NCBI RefSeq assembly: GCF_000981895.1
Contig: NZ_LATD01000200.1
Coordinates: 1-38,452 of the forward strand
Source: Streptomyces odonnellii
GTDB taxonomy: Bacteria > Actinomycetota > Actinomycetes > Streptomycetales > Streptomycetaceae
Direction of reading: 5' to 3'
Length of the DNA: 38,452 nucleotides
Position 1 is the stretch's first letter, and each line of letters begins with the position of its first letter. Below are positions 1 through 6,821 of this stretch, in pieces. The notes beneath the pieces are model-generated. The model saw only the letters and a program-made list of their open reading frames with translations, did not search any database and was not told the origin of the DNA. The translations under genes and the position numbers were made by a program.

Positions 1-1
1 G

Positions 2-943
2 GACAAGGCGTTGAGGGACGGGGAGCCCGGGGGCGGGAGATGGGGGCTCCGGCTGGCGCTCTCCGATGTCCATGGCATCAGCGAGGCGGAGACGGCCAGG
101 ATCGAGGCGGGACAGCCCTACTCCTCGCTGCTGGACTTCTGGCAGCGAGCCAGGCCGTCCCGGCCCGTCGCGGAACGGCTCGCGCAGGTGGGCGCGCTGG
201 ACCGGTTCGGCGCCAACCGGCGCGATCTGCTGCTGCATCTCGCCGAACTGCACGGAGCGCAGCGGAGATCCGGCGCCTACGGCGATCAGCTTCCGCTCGG
301 CGGAGGGCGGCGGACCGCCGGCGCGGGGCTGCCCGACCTCGACGGAACGGAACGCCTCAGCGCCGAGCTGGGCGTCCTCGGCATGGATGTCTCCCGCCAT
401 CTGATGGAGGACCACTACGCGTTCCTGAAGGAGCTGGGGGCGGTGTCGGCCAAGCGGCTGCGGGACGTACCGCACGGCAGGACCGTCCTGGTCGCGGGCG
501 CCAAGGCGGCGACCCAGACCCCGCCGGTACGCTCCGGCCAGCGGGTCATCTTCACCACACTGGACGACGGTACGGGCCTGGTCGACCTGGCCTTCTTCGG
601 CGACAGCCAGGAGGCGTGCGCGCACACCGTCTTCCACTCCTGGCTGCTGCTGGTACGGGGAGTGGTGCAGCGGCGCGGTCCGCGCAGCCTGAGTGTGGTG
701 GGCGCGGCGGCCTGGGATCTGGCGGAGCTGGTGGAGCTGCGGCGGGAAGGGGGCCTGGACGCGGTCGCCGCCGCGCTGGACGCGCCGCGGCCGGACCGGG
801 ACACCGCCCCGGCCGACTCGGGCCGGCGCATCCAGCTTCCCACGGGCTACGCGATGAACCCCTGGGCCGACCTCAAGCCGCCCGGCGAGGGCCTGCCCAC
901 CGGACGGAAGCTGTGGCACTCCAGCCCGGGGAGCGCGGGATGA
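2..943 (+). CDS. dnaE2: Error-prone DNA polymerase DnaE2, C-terminal part (5' truncated by window edge)
   Basis: This is the last 313 codons of a C-family DNA polymerase III alpha-like subunit used in mutagenic translesion synthesis. The frame is open from base 2, so the gene starts upstream of the window; full DnaE2 is about 1100-1200 aa. The visible part starts with a helix-hairpin-helix-like stretch (GLRLALSDVHGISE) and a conserved GALDRFG segment. It ends in an OB-fold with TLDDGTGLVDLAFF and WLLLVRGVVQRRG, the usual C-terminal layout of DnaE2. The stop TGA overlaps the next ATG by four bases (ATGA), so it is translationally coupled to the Y-family gene. In Actinobacteria this pair belongs to the SOS mutasome; any LexA box would lie upstream of the window. 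DnaE1 is less likely because of the DnaE2-like tail and the Y-family partner. Confidence 0.88.
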   Translation, partial: DKALRDGEPGGGRWGLRLALSDVHGISEAETARIEAGQPYSSLLDFWQRARPSRPVAERLAQVGALDRFGANRRDLLLHLAELHGAQRRSGAYGDQLPLGGGRRTAGAGLPDLDGTERLSAELGVLGMDVSRHLMEDHYAFLKELGAVSAKRLRDVPHGRTVLVAGAKAATQTPPVRSGQRVIFTTLDDGTGLVDLAFFGDSQEACAHTVFHSWLLLVRGVVQRRGPRSLSVVGAAAWDLAELVELRREGGLDAVAAALDAPRPDRDTAPADSGRRIQLPTGYAMNPWADLKPPGEGLPTGRKLWHSSPGSAG

Positions 944-1917
944 TCCTCTGCGTACGGCTCCGGCGCGGGCGCACGCTTTCGGCCGGACCGGAGCTGGCGG
1001 GACTGCTCGGGCTGATCGAGGACATCAGCCCGGTCGCCCAGGCCCTGCCACCGGACACCGCGCTCGTCGATGTGCGGGGCGCGGAACGGTACTTCGGGCA
1101 GGACGCCACCGGGATCGCCGCCCTGCTGCGGGTACGGGCACTCGCGCACCTCGGGGCCGGGTGCGCGATCGGGGTGGCCGCCACCCCGATGCTGGCGCGG
1201 ATGGCCGCGCGCGACGCCGAGCCGGGGACGACGCTGGTGGTGGCCGACGACAAGCGCGCGGTCGAACGGTTCCTGGGCCCCAGACCGGTCACCGACCTGC
1301 CAGGCACCGGCGCCGCGACGGCCCGCGCGCTCCGCTCGTACGGCATCACCACCATCGGCGGGGCCGCCGCCGTACCGCTGTCGACGCTCCAGCGGATCGC
1401 CGGGGTGCGCGCCGGGCGCGAACTGTACGAGAAGGCGCACGGCGTGGACCGTACAAAGGTCGCCCCGAACGCCGCCGCGCGTTCCCTCACCGCCGAACGG
1501 ACCTTTGCCCGCGACGAGTTGGACCGGACACTGCACCGGCGCGCGCTGCTCTCGATCACCGAGGAACTGGGCGCCCGGCTGCGCGACACGGCCCAGGTGT
1601 GCCGCTCCCTGACCCTCACCGTCCGGTACGCGGACCACTCCGCCACCACCCGCACCCGCACCCTCCCCGAACCGACCGCCCACTCCCCGTCCCTCACCGC
1701 CACCGTCTACCGGACGCACGAGTCGCTCGCCCTGCAACGGGCCCGGGTGCGGGCCCTCTCCGTACGGGCGGAGGCCCTGCTCCCGTCCGAACATGCCACC
1801 CGCCAGCTCTCGTTGGACCCGGTGGACGACCGGGCCCGGCGGATCGAGGCGGTCACCGATCTGGCCCGCGCGAAGTTCGGTCCGGGAGCGATCGTGCCGG
1901 GCCCGCTGGCCGCGTAG
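940..1917 (+). CDS. Y-family DNA polymerase-like protein (ImuB/DinP-like), probably catalytically inactive
   Basis: The product is 325 aa and starts at the ATG inside the dnaE2 stop (ATGA overlap). Y-family features are a palm remnant (ALVDVRGAERYFG, GCAIGVAATPMLARMAA), a thumb HhH (LPGTGAATARALRSYGITTIG) and a little-finger region up to the C-terminus. An active DinB has an N-terminal DMDxFFA and a central DEAYLD supplying three acidic metal ligands. Here the N-terminus begins MILCVRLRRG with no DMDxFFA, and the central site reads PPDTALVDV, so two of three ligands look absent. ImuB proteins likewise lack the catalytic residues and act as a scaffold between the beta clamp and DnaE2. By position and motifs the inferred role is adaptor of the DnaE2 mutasome. 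Length is short compared with about 350-500 aa for DinB/ImuB. Confidence 0.8.
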   Translation: MILCVRLRRGRTLSAGPELAGLLGLIEDISPVAQALPPDTALVDVRGAERYFGQDATGIAALLRVRALAHLGAGCAIGVAATPMLARMAARDAEPGTTLVVADDKRAVERFLGPRPVTDLPGTGAATARALRSYGITTIGGAAAVPLSTLQRIAGVRAGRELYEKAHGVDRTKVAPNAAARSLTAERTFARDELDRTLHRRALLSITEELGARLRDTAQVCRSLTLTVRYADHSATTRTRTLPEPTAHSPSLTATVYRTHESLALQRARVRALSVRAEALLPSEHATRQLSLDPVDDRARRIEAVTDLARAKFGPGAIVPGPLAA

Positions 1918-1948
1918 CGGAACAACGCCCGTATCCCGCGGGTCCGTT

Positions 1949-2032
1949 GGAGCGCGGCGCATGGAGCGTGGCGCATGGAGCGTGGCGCATGGAGCGCGGC
2001 GCATGGAGTGCCGCGCACGGAGCGCCGCGCAT
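1949..2032. repeat. Six tandem copies of a 14-bp unit (GGAGCGYGGCGCAT)
   Basis: Six contiguous units begin at 1949, 1963, 1977, 1991, 2005 and 2019. The first four differ only at one C/T position; the last two drift to GGAGTGCCGCGCAC and GGAGCGCCGCGCAT. A run of six T follows. The array fills the gap between the polymerase gene stop and the lipase leader. No ORF with a plausible start and RBS uses it. Possible roles are slippage-generated junk, or, with the T run, a weak terminator for the dnaE2 operon. Confidence 0.85.
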
Positions 2033-2043
2033 TTTTTACTGAC

Positions 2044-2081
2044 GCGTAACTTCCCTTCTCCGACCTACTCGTGCGTAACTT
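2044..2081. promoter_or_regulatory. Direct repeat GCGTAACTT x2 upstream of the lipase gene
   Basis: The 9-mer GCGTAACTT occurs at 2044-2052 and 2073-2081, 29 bp apart, 84-121 bp upstream of the lipase start. Identical AT-rich 9-mers this close in such GC-rich DNA suggest a two-site binding region. The regulator is not identified. A short inverted repeat, TGTGG-N6-CCACA, follows at 2101-2116. Confidence 0.35.
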
Positions 2082-2164
2082 TTGGCAGCGCCACCATTTT
2101 TGTGGTCCGGGCCACAGGGCTGACAGACATCGCCATTTCCCTTGAGCCGCAAGGAGATCGCACG

Positions 2165-3061
2165 ATGCTGCCCTGGAAACGCGCGCTCGGATCTCTGGGC
2201 GCGCTGCTGCTGGCCACCACGCTTCTGGTCGCCCCGGCCGCCGCTGCCGACACCCCCGCTCCCGCCCCCACATCCGTTTCCGCTTCCGCCGCCGCCGCTT
2301 CGAGCCGTGGATGGAACGACTACTCCTGCAAGCCTTCCGCCGCCCATCCCCGGCCGGTCGTTCTTGTCCATGGGACCTTCGCGAACGCCATCGACAACTG
2401 GCTCGGGCTCGCCCCGTATCTGGTGGACCGGGGCTACTGCGTCTTCTCGCTCGACCATGGGCAGCTCCCCGGCGTACCGCTGTTCCACGGGCTGGGGCCC
2501 ATCGACGCCTCGGCCGGGCAGCTCGCCGTCTATGTCGACAGGGTGCTCGCGGCCACCGGGGCCGCGGAGGTCGATATCGTCGGGCACTCGCAGGGCGGCA
2601 TGATGCCGCGTCACTATCTGAAGTTCCTCGGGGGCGCGGCGAAGGTGAACGCGCTGGTCGGTATCGCCCCCAGCAATCACGGCACCACCCTGCTCGGGCT
2701 GACGGGGCTGCTGCGGTACTTCCCCGGTATCGAGGACCTGCTGACCGAGAAGACGCCCGCGCTCGCCGACCAGGTGGCCGGGTCGCCCTTTCTCACCCGG
2801 CTCAACGCGGGCGGGGACACGGTGCCGGGTGTGCGCTACACCGTGATCGCCACGCGGTACGACGAGGTGGTCACTCCGTACCGGACACAGTTCCTGTCCG
2901 GTCCCGATGTGCGCAATGTGCTGCTCCAGGACCTGTGCCCGGTGGACTTCTCCGAGCACGCGGCGATCGGGCTGATCGACCGGGTCGCCTTCCACGAGGT
3001 GGCCAACGCGCTCGACCCGGCGCGGGCGACACCGACCACCTGTGCGTCGGTGTTCGACTGA
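2165..3061 (+). CDS. Secreted alpha/beta-hydrolase lipase (class 2 / EstA family)
   Basis: The product is 298 aa. The ATG at 2165 is preceded by AAGGAG (2151-2156), which decides this start. Residues 1-28 form a Sec signal peptide (MLPWKRALG, hydrophobic core, cut near AAAAD), followed by a Ser/Ala/Pro linker to about residue 47. The hydrolase domain has the oxyanion-hole HGTF motif (VVLVHGTFANAIDNW), the nucleophile elbow GHSQG, and late acid and base candidates (RYDEVVTP; SEHAAIGLIDRVAFH). It resembles secreted Streptomyces lipases of the SCO1735 type and should hydrolyse acylglycerols or esters outside the cell. Two cysteines in the mature domain ends could pair (YSCKP, TTCAS). It is transcribed towards the LPMO gene, with a strong hairpin between them. 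Confidence 0.88.
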   Translation: MLPWKRALGSLGALLLATTLLVAPAAAADTPAPAPTSVSASAAAASSRGWNDYSCKPSAAHPRPVVLVHGTFANAIDNWLGLAPYLVDRGYCVFSLDHGQLPGVPLFHGLGPIDASAGQLAVYVDRVLAATGAAEVDIVGHSQGGMMPRHYLKFLGGAAKVNALVGIAPSNHGTTLLGLTGLLRYFPGIEDLLTEKTPALADQVAGSPFLTRLNAGGDTVPGVRYTVIATRYDEVVTPYRTQFLSGPDVRNVLLQDLCPVDFSEHAAIGLIDRVAFHEVANALDPARATPTTCASVFD

Positions 3062-3066
3062 CGGGG

Positions 3067-3109
3067 GTCTTCCGCTCCCGGGGGGTGGGTGTGCCCGGGA
3101 GCGGAAGAC
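3067..3109. terminator. Bidirectional terminator hairpin between lipase and LPMO genes
   Basis: Perfect 16-bp inverted repeat: arms 3067-3082 and 3094-3109 (GTCTTCCGCTCCCGGG), loop 11 nt. It starts six bases after the lipase stop and lies 42 bases past the end of the opposing LPMO gene, so it can serve both transcripts. There is no long T tract, as is usual in Streptomyces. Confidence 0.88.
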
Positions 3110-3150
3110 GCTTTGAGCCCGCGGGGGAAGAGGCCAGGGTTCGGAGCAGG

Positions 3151-4260
3151 TCAGCGGCCGTGCCTGGCGGACGGTACGGCCCTGCGCCTGGCCGAGGCGA
3201 ACAGGACGGCGGCGCCGATGGCGAGGGTCGCCGAACCGCCGATCGCGAGATACGGGGTGACACCGGAGCCGCCGGTCTCGGCGAGGTTCTGCTGCCCTTC
3301 GGCGGACTGGGCGGCCGACTGTACGTCCGCGGGCTGCCCACCGCCGGACTGTGCCGCCGGGGCACCGGCCGACGCGGCGGCGGGCTGCGCCTCGGGAGTG
3401 CCGGTGGCGGTGTCGTCGCCGTAGCTGTCGGTGTCGGTGTTGTCAGCGGTGCCGGGGGTGGCGGCGCTGTCAGTGGTGTCGGTGGCTTCGGTGTGTTCGC
3501 CGGTGTCACCGTGACCGTTGTGTTCGACCGTCGACTTGCCCGCGCCTGCCGCGATCTCCTTGTCGGTGGGCGCCGAGGCCGTCGGGGCCGGGACCGCCGG
3601 AGCGCTGCCGCCCGCACCGCCGTTGTCCGCCCCGAACACCACGTCCGAGCAGGTGTAGAACGCCTCGGGACTGTCCGAGCGCTGCCAGATCGAGTAGATG
3701 AGATGGCGGCCCGACTTGTTCGGCACGATCCCGCCGAAGACGTACGCGCCGTTCTCCAGCTTCGGGTCCGTGACCTTGAGGAAGGGCTTCGGCTCCAGAT
3801 CCGACCACCTCAGCGGCCTGGCCGGGTCGTAGCCGTTCTTGGTGAGATACAGCTCGAAGGAACCCTTGTGCGGCGCGGTGGCCTTGTAGCGGAAGGTCCT
3901 GTTGCCCGCGGTCATCGGGGACGAGGGCCAGTCGCCGCGCGCCAGATCGAGCCCCTTGTACTTGTCCCGGCCCGCGCTGCACAGCTTTCCGTTCGGGATC
4001 AACTGCTTGTGATTCCCAGCCGCGTTGGGGATGTTGACCTCGTTCCAGTCGTACAGCGCCTGCGTACCGCCCGCCGCGACCGCCGCCTTGCACGCCGCCG
4101 ACCGCGGGCTCTCCGGGCCCTCGGCATAACAGGCGGCGACCCGGCTGACCGGATCCGTCAGCGACCCATGAGCGGCGGCCGGCGTGGCGGTGAGCCCGGC
4201 CGACGCGAGCGGAACGAGACCGAGGGCGACGATCCCGGCGGCCGTACGGCGAGCGGTCAT
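3151..4260 (-). CDS. Secreted AA10 lytic polysaccharide monooxygenase with LAXTG sortase anchor
   Basis: The product is 369 aa. The ATG at 4260 is preceded by AAGGAG (4270-4275). The signal peptide is cut after Ala30, exposing His31 as mature residue 1 (HGSLTDPVSR). With His131 (TAPHKGSFELYLT) this gives the copper histidine brace of AA10 enzymes. The conserved axial aromatic lies in PEAFYTCSD (about residue 201). The catalytic domain ends near residue 210. A Thr/Asp/Ala/Gly-rich spacer runs to about 325, followed by LAETG (326-330), a hydrophobic helix and a basic tail (ASARRR): a class E sortase substrate. The enzyme should cleave chitin or cellulose oxidatively while anchored to the wall. 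Family recall: S. coelicolor SCO1734 is annotated as a secreted cellulose-binding protein. Chitin versus cellulose preference cannot be read here. Confidence 0.9.
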   Translation of the reverse strand: MTARRTAAGIVALGLVPLASAGLTATPAAAHGSLTDPVSRVAACYAEGPESPRSAACKAAVAAGGTQALYDWNEVNIPNAAGNHKQLIPNGKLCSAGRDKYKGLDLARGDWPSSPMTAGNRTFRYKATAPHKGSFELYLTKNGYDPARPLRWSDLEPKPFLKVTDPKLENGAYVFGGIVPNKSGRHLIYSIWQRSDSPEAFYTCSDVVFGADNGGAGGSAPAVPAPTASAPTDKEIAAGAGKSTVEHNGHGDTGEHTEATDTTDSAATPGTADNTDTDSYGDDTATGTPEAQPAAASAGAPAAQSGGGQPADVQSAAQSAEGQQNLAETGGSGVTPYLAIGGSATLAIGAAVLFASARRRAVPSARHGR

Positions 4261-4412
4261 GGGCAGGTTCTCCTTAGGAGCGGCACGGGCGGAATCCGCC
4301 GGGGCGGCGGACGACCTCCCCGTCGAACGCCGCCCCGGCGATCAGCAAGCTAGCCGCTCGGAACTCCGGAATCCGCTGCTCGGACGGGGTGCGGTCAATC
4401 CTTATGGCGCCG

Positions 4413-4427
4413 TTAAGGCAAGCCTAA
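4413..4427. promoter_or_regulatory. Iron-box-like palindrome upstream of the LPMO gene
   Basis: The sequence TTAAGGCAAGCCTAA is a near-palindrome about 150 bp upstream of the LPMO start. It partly matches the DtxR/DmdR iron-box consensus (TWAGGTWAGSCTWACCTWA): about 13 of 19 positions on the reverse strand. It may equally be a chance AT-rich island or part of the LPMO promoter. Confidence 0.25.
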
Positions 4428-4488
4428 GAGTCGGCTCAGGAAGGCACCTGAGGGCGGCTGGAGGCGGCGTCCGAAAGCCCTGCGGGCG

Positions 4489-4519
4489 TTGACCGCCGCC
4501 GGGCGGGCTCGGGTAGGGT
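4489..4519 (+). promoter_or_regulatory. Sigma-70-type promoter candidate for the PrmC-like gene
   Basis: TTGACC at 4489-4494 and TAGGGT at 4514-4519 are separated by 19 bp, an acceptable HrdB-type -35/-10 pair. The gene start lies about 155 bp downstream. The 4261-4673 interval is otherwise the divergent promoter region between the LPMO and PrmC-like genes, and no other gene is supported in it. Confidence 0.4.
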
Positions 4520-4673
4520 GGCCGTCGCCAGCAGTGAGCTGTGCACGGACCCACCGAAGGAGGCGAGACCCATCACCGCTGTATCAGGTCGGGCGCTCCC
4601 CCTTCTCGGCCGTGCGGTCCATCAGGCATAGGTGACCGCCGGGAGTGCCCATCGGCATTCCGAAAGGCTCCCC

Positions 4674-5561
4674 ATGTCAGCTTCCGCGTCGACTCCCTCG
4701 ACCCCCTCGACTCCCTCGTCCGAGTCGTCCCCTTCATCTCCCTCGTCCCTTTCGTCCCCCTCGTCTTCCTCGTCGGCTGCCGCCCCGTCCGGCGTGGTCG
4801 CCAGGCTCCGCGCCGCCGGATGTGTCTTCGCCGAGGACGAGGCGTGTCTGCTCGTCTCCGCCGCCCGTTCCGCGGCCGAACTCACCGCGATGGTGGACCG
4901 GCGGGTGGCCGGTCTGCCCCTTGAACATGTGCTCGGCTGGGCGGAGTTCAGCGGTCTGCGGATCGCCGTGGACCCGGGGGTCTTCGTGCCCCGCCGCCGT
5001 ACCGAGTTCCTGGTACGGCGGGCCGCCGCGCTCGCCCGGCCGGGCGCCGTCGTGCTCGATCTGTGCTGCGGCTCCGGCGCGCTGGGCGCGGCGCTGGCCG
5101 CGGCCCTGGGCCGGGCCGAGCTGTACGCTGCCGACATCGACCCGGCCGCGGTGCGCTGCGCCCGGCGCAATGTCGCCGCCGCCGGAGGCCGGGTGTACGA
5201 GGGCGATCTGTACGAGCCGCTGCCCGCCGCGCTGCGGGGCCGGGTGGACGTCCTGCTCGCCAACGTCCCGTACGTACCGACCGAGGAGGTCGGGCTGCTG
5301 CCCCCGGAGGCCCGCATACACGAGGCGCGCGTGGCGCTCGACGGGGGCGCGGACGGGCTCGACGTCCTGCGCCGGGTGGCGGCGGAGGCGCCCGGCTGGC
5401 TGGCACCGGGAGGCTCGCTGCTGGTCGAGACGAGCGAGCGCCAGGCGGCCCTGGCGGTGGAGACGCTGGCGTCCGCCGGCCTCACCCCGCGCGTGTCCCG
5501 CTCCGAGGAGCTTTACGCCACGGTGATCACCGGCACACGACCGCCGGGCCGTACGGCCTGA
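4674..5561 (+). CDS. PrmC/HemK-like protein N5-glutamine methyltransferase homologue
   Basis: The product is 295 aa. The ATG at 4674 has GAAAGG just upstream; an in-frame GTG at 4632 lacks an RBS. Residues 2-38 are almost only Ser, Pro, Thr and Ala, encoded by a CCTCGTC-like low-complexity tract. A HemK-type N-terminal domain follows (PLEHVLGWAEFSGLRIAVDPGVFVPRRRTEFLV), then a class I SAM fold with motif I DLCCGSGALG (129-138), acidic motif II AADID (152-156) and NVPY (197-200). PrmC, which methylates the GGQ glutamine of release factors, has NPPY; the Pro-to-Val change marks a paralogous subgroup annotated as putative N5-glutamine methyltransferase. The true PrmC is expected next to prfA elsewhere. 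The substrate is unknown. Confidence 0.78.
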   Translation: MSASASTPSTPSTPSSESSPSSPSSLSSPSSSSSAAAPSGVVARLRAAGCVFAEDEACLLVSAARSAAELTAMVDRRVAGLPLEHVLGWAEFSGLRIAVDPGVFVPRRRTEFLVRRAAALARPGAVVLDLCCGSGALGAALAAALGRAELYAADIDPAAVRCARRNVAAAGGRVYEGDLYEPLPAALRGRVDVLLANVPYVPTEEVGLLPPEARIHEARVALDGGADGLDVLRRVAAEAPGWLAPGGSLLVETSERQAALAVETLASAGLTPRVSRSEELYATVITGTRPPGRTA

Positions 5562-5587
5562 CCCGGGCCGTGCTCTGTGGGACCGAC

Positions 5588-5990
5588 GCCGTACCGGCCT
5601 CCGCGTAACGCCGGTCCCATGGGCCACGGCGGTGTACGACTCGGTCGGTCGCCCGGTGCGAGACCGACCGGGCGTACGGTCCGATCCGCACCGCACGCGG
5701 GGGCGCCGGCGCCGTACCGGCCCCCGCGCAACTCCGGTCCCACGGGCTACGACGGTGTACGGCCCGGGCGGTCGCCCGGTGCGAGACCGAGTGGGCGTAC
5801 GGTCCGATCCGCACCGCACGCGGGGGCGCCGGCGCCGCACCGGCCCCCGCACAACGCCGGTCCCATGGGTCACGACGGTGTGCGGCCCGGGCGGTCGCCG
5901 GTACGAGACCGACCGGGCGTACGACCCGATCCGCACCGCACGCGGGGGCGCCGGCGCCGCACCGGCCCCCGCACAACGCCGGCCCCCGCG
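5588..5990. repeat. 123-bp tandem repeat array (three units plus a partial fourth)
   Basis: Units start at 5588, 5711, 5834 and 5956 (periods 123, 123, 122), each beginning GCCGYACCGGC. Copies 2 and 3 are nearly identical; the fourth stops after about 35 bp. Each junction carries GCGGGGGC ... GCCCCCGC, which can form an 8-bp-stem hairpin. Unit 1 also holds GGTCGGT ... ACCGACC, degraded in unit 2. Because 123 is a multiple of three, several frames stay open across the array on both strands, but none has an RBS or a recognisable product. It lies between convergent genes (PrmC-like + and response regulator -) and may act as a terminator region. Confidence 0.88.
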
Positions 5991-6013
5991 TAACGCCCGC
6001 CCCCGCGTCGCGC

Positions 6014-6700
6014 TCAGCCCGTCCAGCGGTAGCGGCGTTCCGGGCGGCCCGTGCCGCCGTAGCGGAGGGAGATCTCCGCCCGGCCCGTTTCCGCGAAGTA
6101 CTCCAGATAGCGCCGGGCGCTCACCCGGGACAGCGCCCCCGCGTCCGCGCACTCCGTCGCCGACAGCCCGTCCTTGTGCTCGCGCAGAATCCCCTCCACC
6201 AGATCCGCCGTGTGCGCGGCCAGCCCCTTGGGCAGACCGCGGCTGCCCGGCGGACGCGTACCGAAGATACGGTCCACGTCCTCCTGGCGCGCCTCGCCCA
6301 GCCCGGCGAGACGCGTCCGCAGGGACGCGATGTGCCGCAACTGCTCCTGGAGTGCCGTCTGGCTGAAGGGCTTGATCAGATAGTGCAGCGCGCCCGCGCG
6401 CAGCGCCGCCCGGATCACCCCCGCGTCCCGCGCCGCCGTGATGAACAGCGCGTCGACGGCGGTACGGCCCCGGTCCCGCACCTCCGCCGCCCGCAGCTCG
6501 CGCAGCACCGCGATCCCGTCCATATCGGGCAGATAGATGTCGAGCAGCACCAGATCGGGCGCCAGCCGCTCGGCCGCGCGCAGCGCCTCGGCGCCGCTGT
6601 GCGCCACCCCGACGACCGTAAACCCGTCCATCGCGGACACATAGCGGCTGTGCAGCTTGGCGACCATGAAGTCGTCGTCCACCACCAGCACTTTCGTCAC
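6014..6700 (-). CDS. CitB/DctR-type response regulator (tricarboxylate regulation)
   Basis: The product is 228 aa. The receiver domain (1-120) has acidic pocket D8-D9-D10, phospho-acceptor Asp54 (VLLDIYLPDMDG), Thr at FITAARD and Lys in LIKPF. The C-terminal half (about 150-228) has an HTH of the CitB/DcuR type (LSATECADAGALSRVSARRYLEYF). The GTG at 6700 is the most upstream start possible because an in-frame TAG lies four codons before it; no Shine-Dalgarno is visible. It is divergent from tctCBA with about 120 bp between, so it most likely activates that operon in response to citrate or another tricarboxylate. Such regulators are normally co-encoded with a sensor histidine kinase; none is present here, and a repeat array follows instead. 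Confidence 0.87.
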   Translation of the reverse strand: MTKVLVVDDDFMVAKLHSRYVSAMDGFTVVGVAHSGAEALRAAERLAPDLVLLDIYLPDMDGIAVLRELRAAEVRDRGRTAVDALFITAARDAGVIRAALRAGALHYLIKPFSQTALQEQLRHIASLRTRLAGLGEARQEDVDRIFGTRPPGSRGLPKGLAAHTADLVEGILREHKDGLSATECADAGALSRVSARRYLEYFAETGRAEISLRYGGTGRPERRYRWTG

Positions 6701-6821
6701 GGCGACACGCTAGGCCGCGACCGCAATGACCACAACGTCCGTTGATTCCGGAAGCGAGACAGCTTGTTAACGCACAGGCAACATGTGGCCCACTTCACAA
6801 GCTTTCCGAAAGGCGGCAGAC

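Noticed and set aside
4566..4632. Short peptide frame ITAVSGRALPLLGRAVHQA behind an AGGAGG
   Set aside because: It would need an ATC start codon; no ATG, GTG or TTG is available in frame at the right distance.
5527..6366. Long open frames on both strands across the 123-bp repeats
   Set aside because: They stay open only because the period is divisible by three; no RBS, no known domain, and they overlap real genes at the ends.
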